The notes below the pieces were generated by a model. It saw only the letters and a list, made by a program, of their open reading frames with translations, made no database searches and was not told where the DNA came from. This document shows positions 1-64,000 of a stretch of DNA of 64,000 nt, one piece after another. Location of the stretch: NCBI RefSeq assembly GCF_000002235.5, contig NW_022145532.1:186001-250000 (forward strand). The letters run 5' to 3'. Made by a program: the position numbers and the translations under genes. Position 1 is the stretch's first letter; every line of letters starts with the position of its first letter. This DNA comes from Strongylocentrotus purpuratus. Taxonomy: Eukaryota; Echinodermata; Echinoidea; Camarodonta; Strongylocentrotidae.

Positions 1-349
1 GTTTGATCCATATCTAATGAATGTAAATTAAGGAAACTATACATAAACTCAATGAAATACACAATAAGCATGTTGAAACTAAATGTCTATTAATGTATCT
101 ACATTGCTTAATACTAGTATACCAAAGTAAAACCATTAATGCTCACCCTTTACATTATTTTAATTGGGAGCTAAAAGGTGAAGACCAGTTTTGGAAACGC
201 ACCCCTCTCAAAAAATGAAATGGAAGCTCTTATTACCAATCATGTGAAAGAATATTTTTTTAATAATATGTGATGATAAAAATTTTGCCGGGAAACCACC
301 TACTAATTAATATACTTGGTAAATTATCATATCGATTCGGCCTGGATAG

Positions 350-546
350 ATATCATGTAGTCCCATATACATCTTTCTGTGTACAGTGCTTGTCACTTTA
401 CCAAGACTCGGCCAAATTTCTTATCATTTTGATGATTCCAGAACCTTGCAGTACACACTAATACTTATATGCTAGATGATCAACCTTTTCTGATCGATTC
501 CACAACGTTTCTTTCACAATGCAATCGCATGACCAGAACTGGTATA
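350..546 (-). repeat. Dispersed repeat family A, copy 1
   Basis: About 195 bp that match 3615-3806 and 11771-11965 when reversed. Shared blocks include GATCAACCTTTTCTGATC and ACCAAGACT. No coding capacity. Bases 1-349 hold nothing else that I recognise. Confidence 0.75.
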
Positions 547-582
547 TACCTTTAAGAATGAAAGGAAGAAATTGTCAGTGTT

Positions 583-588
583 TTTATT
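583..588 (-). promoter_or_regulatory. Possible alternative polyadenylation signal (AATAAA)
   Basis: On the minus strand AATAAA lies 84 nt past the stop reached if exon 63 is not spliced. It would allow a truncated transcript. Such hexamers are frequent by chance in AT-rich DNA. Confidence 0.2.
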
Positions 589-719
589 AAAGATACATAA
601 AATATAATAAGCTTCTCTACTTTAATATCCTTATATCCTGGTAATTCAAACCTTTACAGAGATCTGTAACATTATTGATCATCTAGAATGTAAAATGACA
701 ATTCAAACTCAAAGGATAC

Positions 720-63372
<62,653 letters not shown>

Positions 63373-63414
63373 CTGAAAAATATCAAATCACAGGAATGAT
63401 AAGGTATAGGTGTT

Positions 63415-63578
63415 CTGGGCCTCGTTGCATAAAACTTACGATTGATAGTAGCTTTGCCATCAATGGCAACTACCATGGTAAAAATGCTGAACAGCCAATC
63501 AAAATCAAGATTTCCATGGTAGTTACCAATGATGGCAAAGTTACCATCAATGATAAGTTTTGTGCAACAGGGCCCTGG
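63415..63578. mobile_element. MITE with GTTGCATAAAACTTA ends
   Basis: The left CGTTGCATAAAACTTACGAT pairs with right ATGATAAGTTTTGTGCAACA. Inner TTTGCCATCAATGGCAACTA and CCATGGTA blocks also pair. It abuts the SINE starting at 63574. Confidence 0.75.
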
Positions 63579-63843
63579 TCTAGCGGATAAGTCTCCGGAC
63601 CGTGAACCACAAGGTCCGGGGTTTGAATCCCTGTTGCAGCACTAACGTCCCTCGGCAAGACATTAATCTACAATTGCCACACTCCATCCAGTTGGGGGAA
63701 ATTGGTACCTCTCAGGAATTAGTTCCTTGAAATGTCAAGCACTGCAACAGCAGGTGTGCTAAAACCAGGATAATATGATGGAGCGCCAGAAGTGGCAATG
63801 TGCAAGACATGAGCGCTATACAAAACTCCACTATTATTATTAT
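63574..63843 (+). mobile_element. SINE with tRNA-like head
   Basis: Head CTGGTCTAGCGGATAAGTCT and GGGGTTTGAATCCC, body GCAAGACATTAATCTACAAT and tail GAGCGCTATACAAAACTCC, then ATT repeats. Confidence 0.8.
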
Positions 63844-64000
63844 CATAATGACAGATGAAAGGAACAGAAATCCTTACAAAAGCGAAACAAAATGCAAATT
63901 GATATCTATGCTATAGATTAGATCAAAATAAGAATGTATCACTATACACGAGACAAATATTTTTGCTAATGAATGAAGTGTTGATTGCTTCATTGTTATT

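Overview
The window is animal nuclear DNA, AT-rich and intron-dense. Short exons (mostly 70-290 nt) with GT-AG borders are separated by introns full of SINEs with tRNA-like heads, foldback and TTAA-type MITEs, hAT-type MITEs with 8-bp target duplications, a Tc1 remnant and microsatellites. This mix, and the protein sequence, point to a marine deuterostome, most likely a sea urchin. The species is an inference.

One host gene fills the window on the minus strand. It encodes an axonemal dynein heavy chain of the single-headed inner-arm class; DNAH3 is the best match from memory, with DNAH7 and DNAH12 as close alternatives. I could place 63 consecutive exons from 63372 (5' side) down to 720 (3' side). 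Together they hold 9690 nt, or 3230 codons, with splice phases agreeing at every junction. The order is: tail/linker (63.4-56.7 kb), AAA1 (55.9-51.7 kb), AAA2 (51.2-47.2 kb), AAA3 (45.4-39.0 kb), AAA4 (36.8-33.2 kb), stalk and microtubule-binding domain (32.8-27.8 kb), AAA5 (27.5-24.8 kb), strut and AAA5/6 link (24.4-17.5 kb), AAA6 (17.1-9.8 kb) and the C-terminal domain (8.0-0.7 kb). The promoter, roughly the first 800-900 residues and the last 50-60 residues lie outside the window.

The least expected feature is an 801-nt open segment with splice signals (14719-15519) inside an AAA6 intron. Its phase 1/1 borders match the flanking exons exactly, so it would insert 267 Ser/Pro/acidic-rich residues in frame. 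A second symmetric candidate, 51 nt long, sits at 20894-20944. The gene also carries an unusual number of partial copies of its own exon edges: tandem copies next to exons 18, 22, 23, 37 and 63, and an inverted copy of the end of exon 30. Several repeats lie within 6-30 nt of 5' splice sites.

No other intact protein gene, tRNA gene, rRNA gene or CRISPR array was found. The only transposase sequence is a C-terminal Tc1 fragment.
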